From JABWBD01 sp040768665 (lineage in GTDB: Bacteria; Planctomycetota; Planctomycetia; Pirellulales; Thermoguttaceae), in contig JAXGMN010000072.1 in the NCBI GenBank assembly GCA_040768665.1, positions 1 through 54,086 on the forward strand: DNA of 54,086 nt. The letters run 5' to 3'. The notes under the pieces are model-generated. The model made no database searches. It was given only the letters and a program-made list of their open reading frames with translations, and was not told the DNA's origin. The translations under genes were made by a program, and so were the position numbers. Positions 53,685-54,086 of the stretch are shown here, piece after piece. The number at the start of each line of letters is the position of its first letter. The first letter of the stretch is position 1.

Positions 53685-54086
53685 GTGGAAAAGTGGCCGA
53701 TCGGTGTATTTGCCAGTATCGATGCCGGGCTGGGCGTCAAGTTGGAAGTGGTCGAAGAGTTGAAGATTCCGACGATTCATCTCCACGCTCCGCACCAGAA
53801 CACGCGGACGCCGGAGGTGGCCCGGGACTTCGTGGCCAGGCTCAACGAAATCGGGGTGAAGATCTCCGTCGTTTTCGGCGGCTTTGAAGGCGAGAGCTAT
53901 GCCGATATCCCGACGGTGAGCAAGACCATTGGGCTCGTCCCGCCGGAAACCCGCGCCGAGCGGACGCAGGAAATGAAGGAGATCGCCGACTTTGCAAGGC
54001 TGCTGGGAGTCGACGTGGTCGCCTTGCACCTCGGCTTCGTGCCGCACGAGAAGAGCGATCCGATGTATGCCGATATCGTCGCGGTG
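53685..54086 (+). CDS. Sugar-phosphate isomerase/epimerase-like TIM barrel, 3' end outside window
   Basis: A GTG start at 53685, preceded by AAAGGAGG, opens a frame of 134 codons to the window edge. It reads MEKWPIGVFASIDAGLGVKL, then VVEELKIPTIHLHAPHQNTR, TPEVARDFVARLN, VVFGGFEGESYADIP and VVALHLGFVPHE. The xylose-isomerase-like TIM-barrel (AP_endonuc_2) pattern with His and Glu strands is clear. Partner of the Gfo/Idh/MocA genes upstream, typically epimerising or isomerising the oxidised sugar. Truncated by the window. Confidence 0.88.
   Translation, partial: MEKWPIGVFASIDAGLGVKLEVVEELKIPTIHLHAPHQNTRTPEVARDFVARLNEIGVKISVVFGGFEGESYADIPTVSKTIGLVPPETRAERTQEMKEIADFARLLGVDVVALHLGFVPHEKSDPMYADIVAV

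Overview
The window looks like a chromosome segment of a GC-rich Planctomycetota bacterium, probably Pirellulales-like. This is judged from gene content alone: a MoxR/DUF58/BatA/VWA/DUF4175-type membrane operon, two formylglycine-type sulfatases with signal peptides, a J-domain-like planctomycete protein, Tat-targeted Gfo/Idh/MocA and FAD oxidoreductases, and many short palindromic interspersed repeats. No rRNA, tRNA or CRISPR array was recognised.

Layout. 1-11.6 kb (minus): a moxR-led operon for a membrane von Willebrand/BatA system. It is split after moxR by a decayed PD-(D/E)XK 'GxxExxY' gene flanked by palindromic elements. 11.9-15.8 kb: a sulfatase and a J-like/coiled-coil/LamG-like membrane protein. 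16.2-21.8 kb (minus): three genes joined by 4-bp start/stop overlaps, namely a RapA/DrmD-like SNF2 helicase, an unrecognised zinc-ribbon protein, and a SNF2 helicase with SWIM-type zinc fingers. This is the best candidate for an under-described system. 22.3-24.2 kb: an FHA-LuxR fusion and a FixJ-like regulator whose phospho-acceptor Asp is Glu. 24.5-29.5 kb (minus): a TGS GTPase, family X DNA polymerase (polX), sucC and sucD; polX and sucC carry clusters of frameshifts. 30-33.3 kb: two divergent phosphohexomutases. 33.4-39.1 kb: a TM2 protein, a G/U mismatch glycosylase, an RdgC-like protein, a sigma-54 enhancer-binding protein, a small membrane protein and LarC. 39.4-44.2 kb: a broken methyltransferase, an FAD oxidoreductase and a second sulfatase. 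44.3-47 kb: two toxin-antitoxin remnants. One toxin is a stub; the other is split by a MITE plus an IS66 relic and can be rejoined exactly. 47.5-54.1 kb: a D-2-hydroxyacid dehydrogenase, then a DoxX protein, two tandem Gfo/Idh/MocA oxidoreductases and the start of a sugar-phosphate isomerase/epimerase-like gene, which together look like a carbohydrate oxidation cluster.

Overall. Housekeeping metabolism is mixed with surface or periplasmic polysaccharide-degrading functions. Small repeats are prominent: a 120-bp IS66-type MITE, a GGGGACAGGCAC palindrome family, an AAAAAATGGCCG palindrome and a 69-bp tandem array. They sit between genes and twice within them. Frameshifts in otherwise well-conserved genes (sucC, polX, the methyltransferase) mean local assembly error must be excluded before biological decay is claimed.
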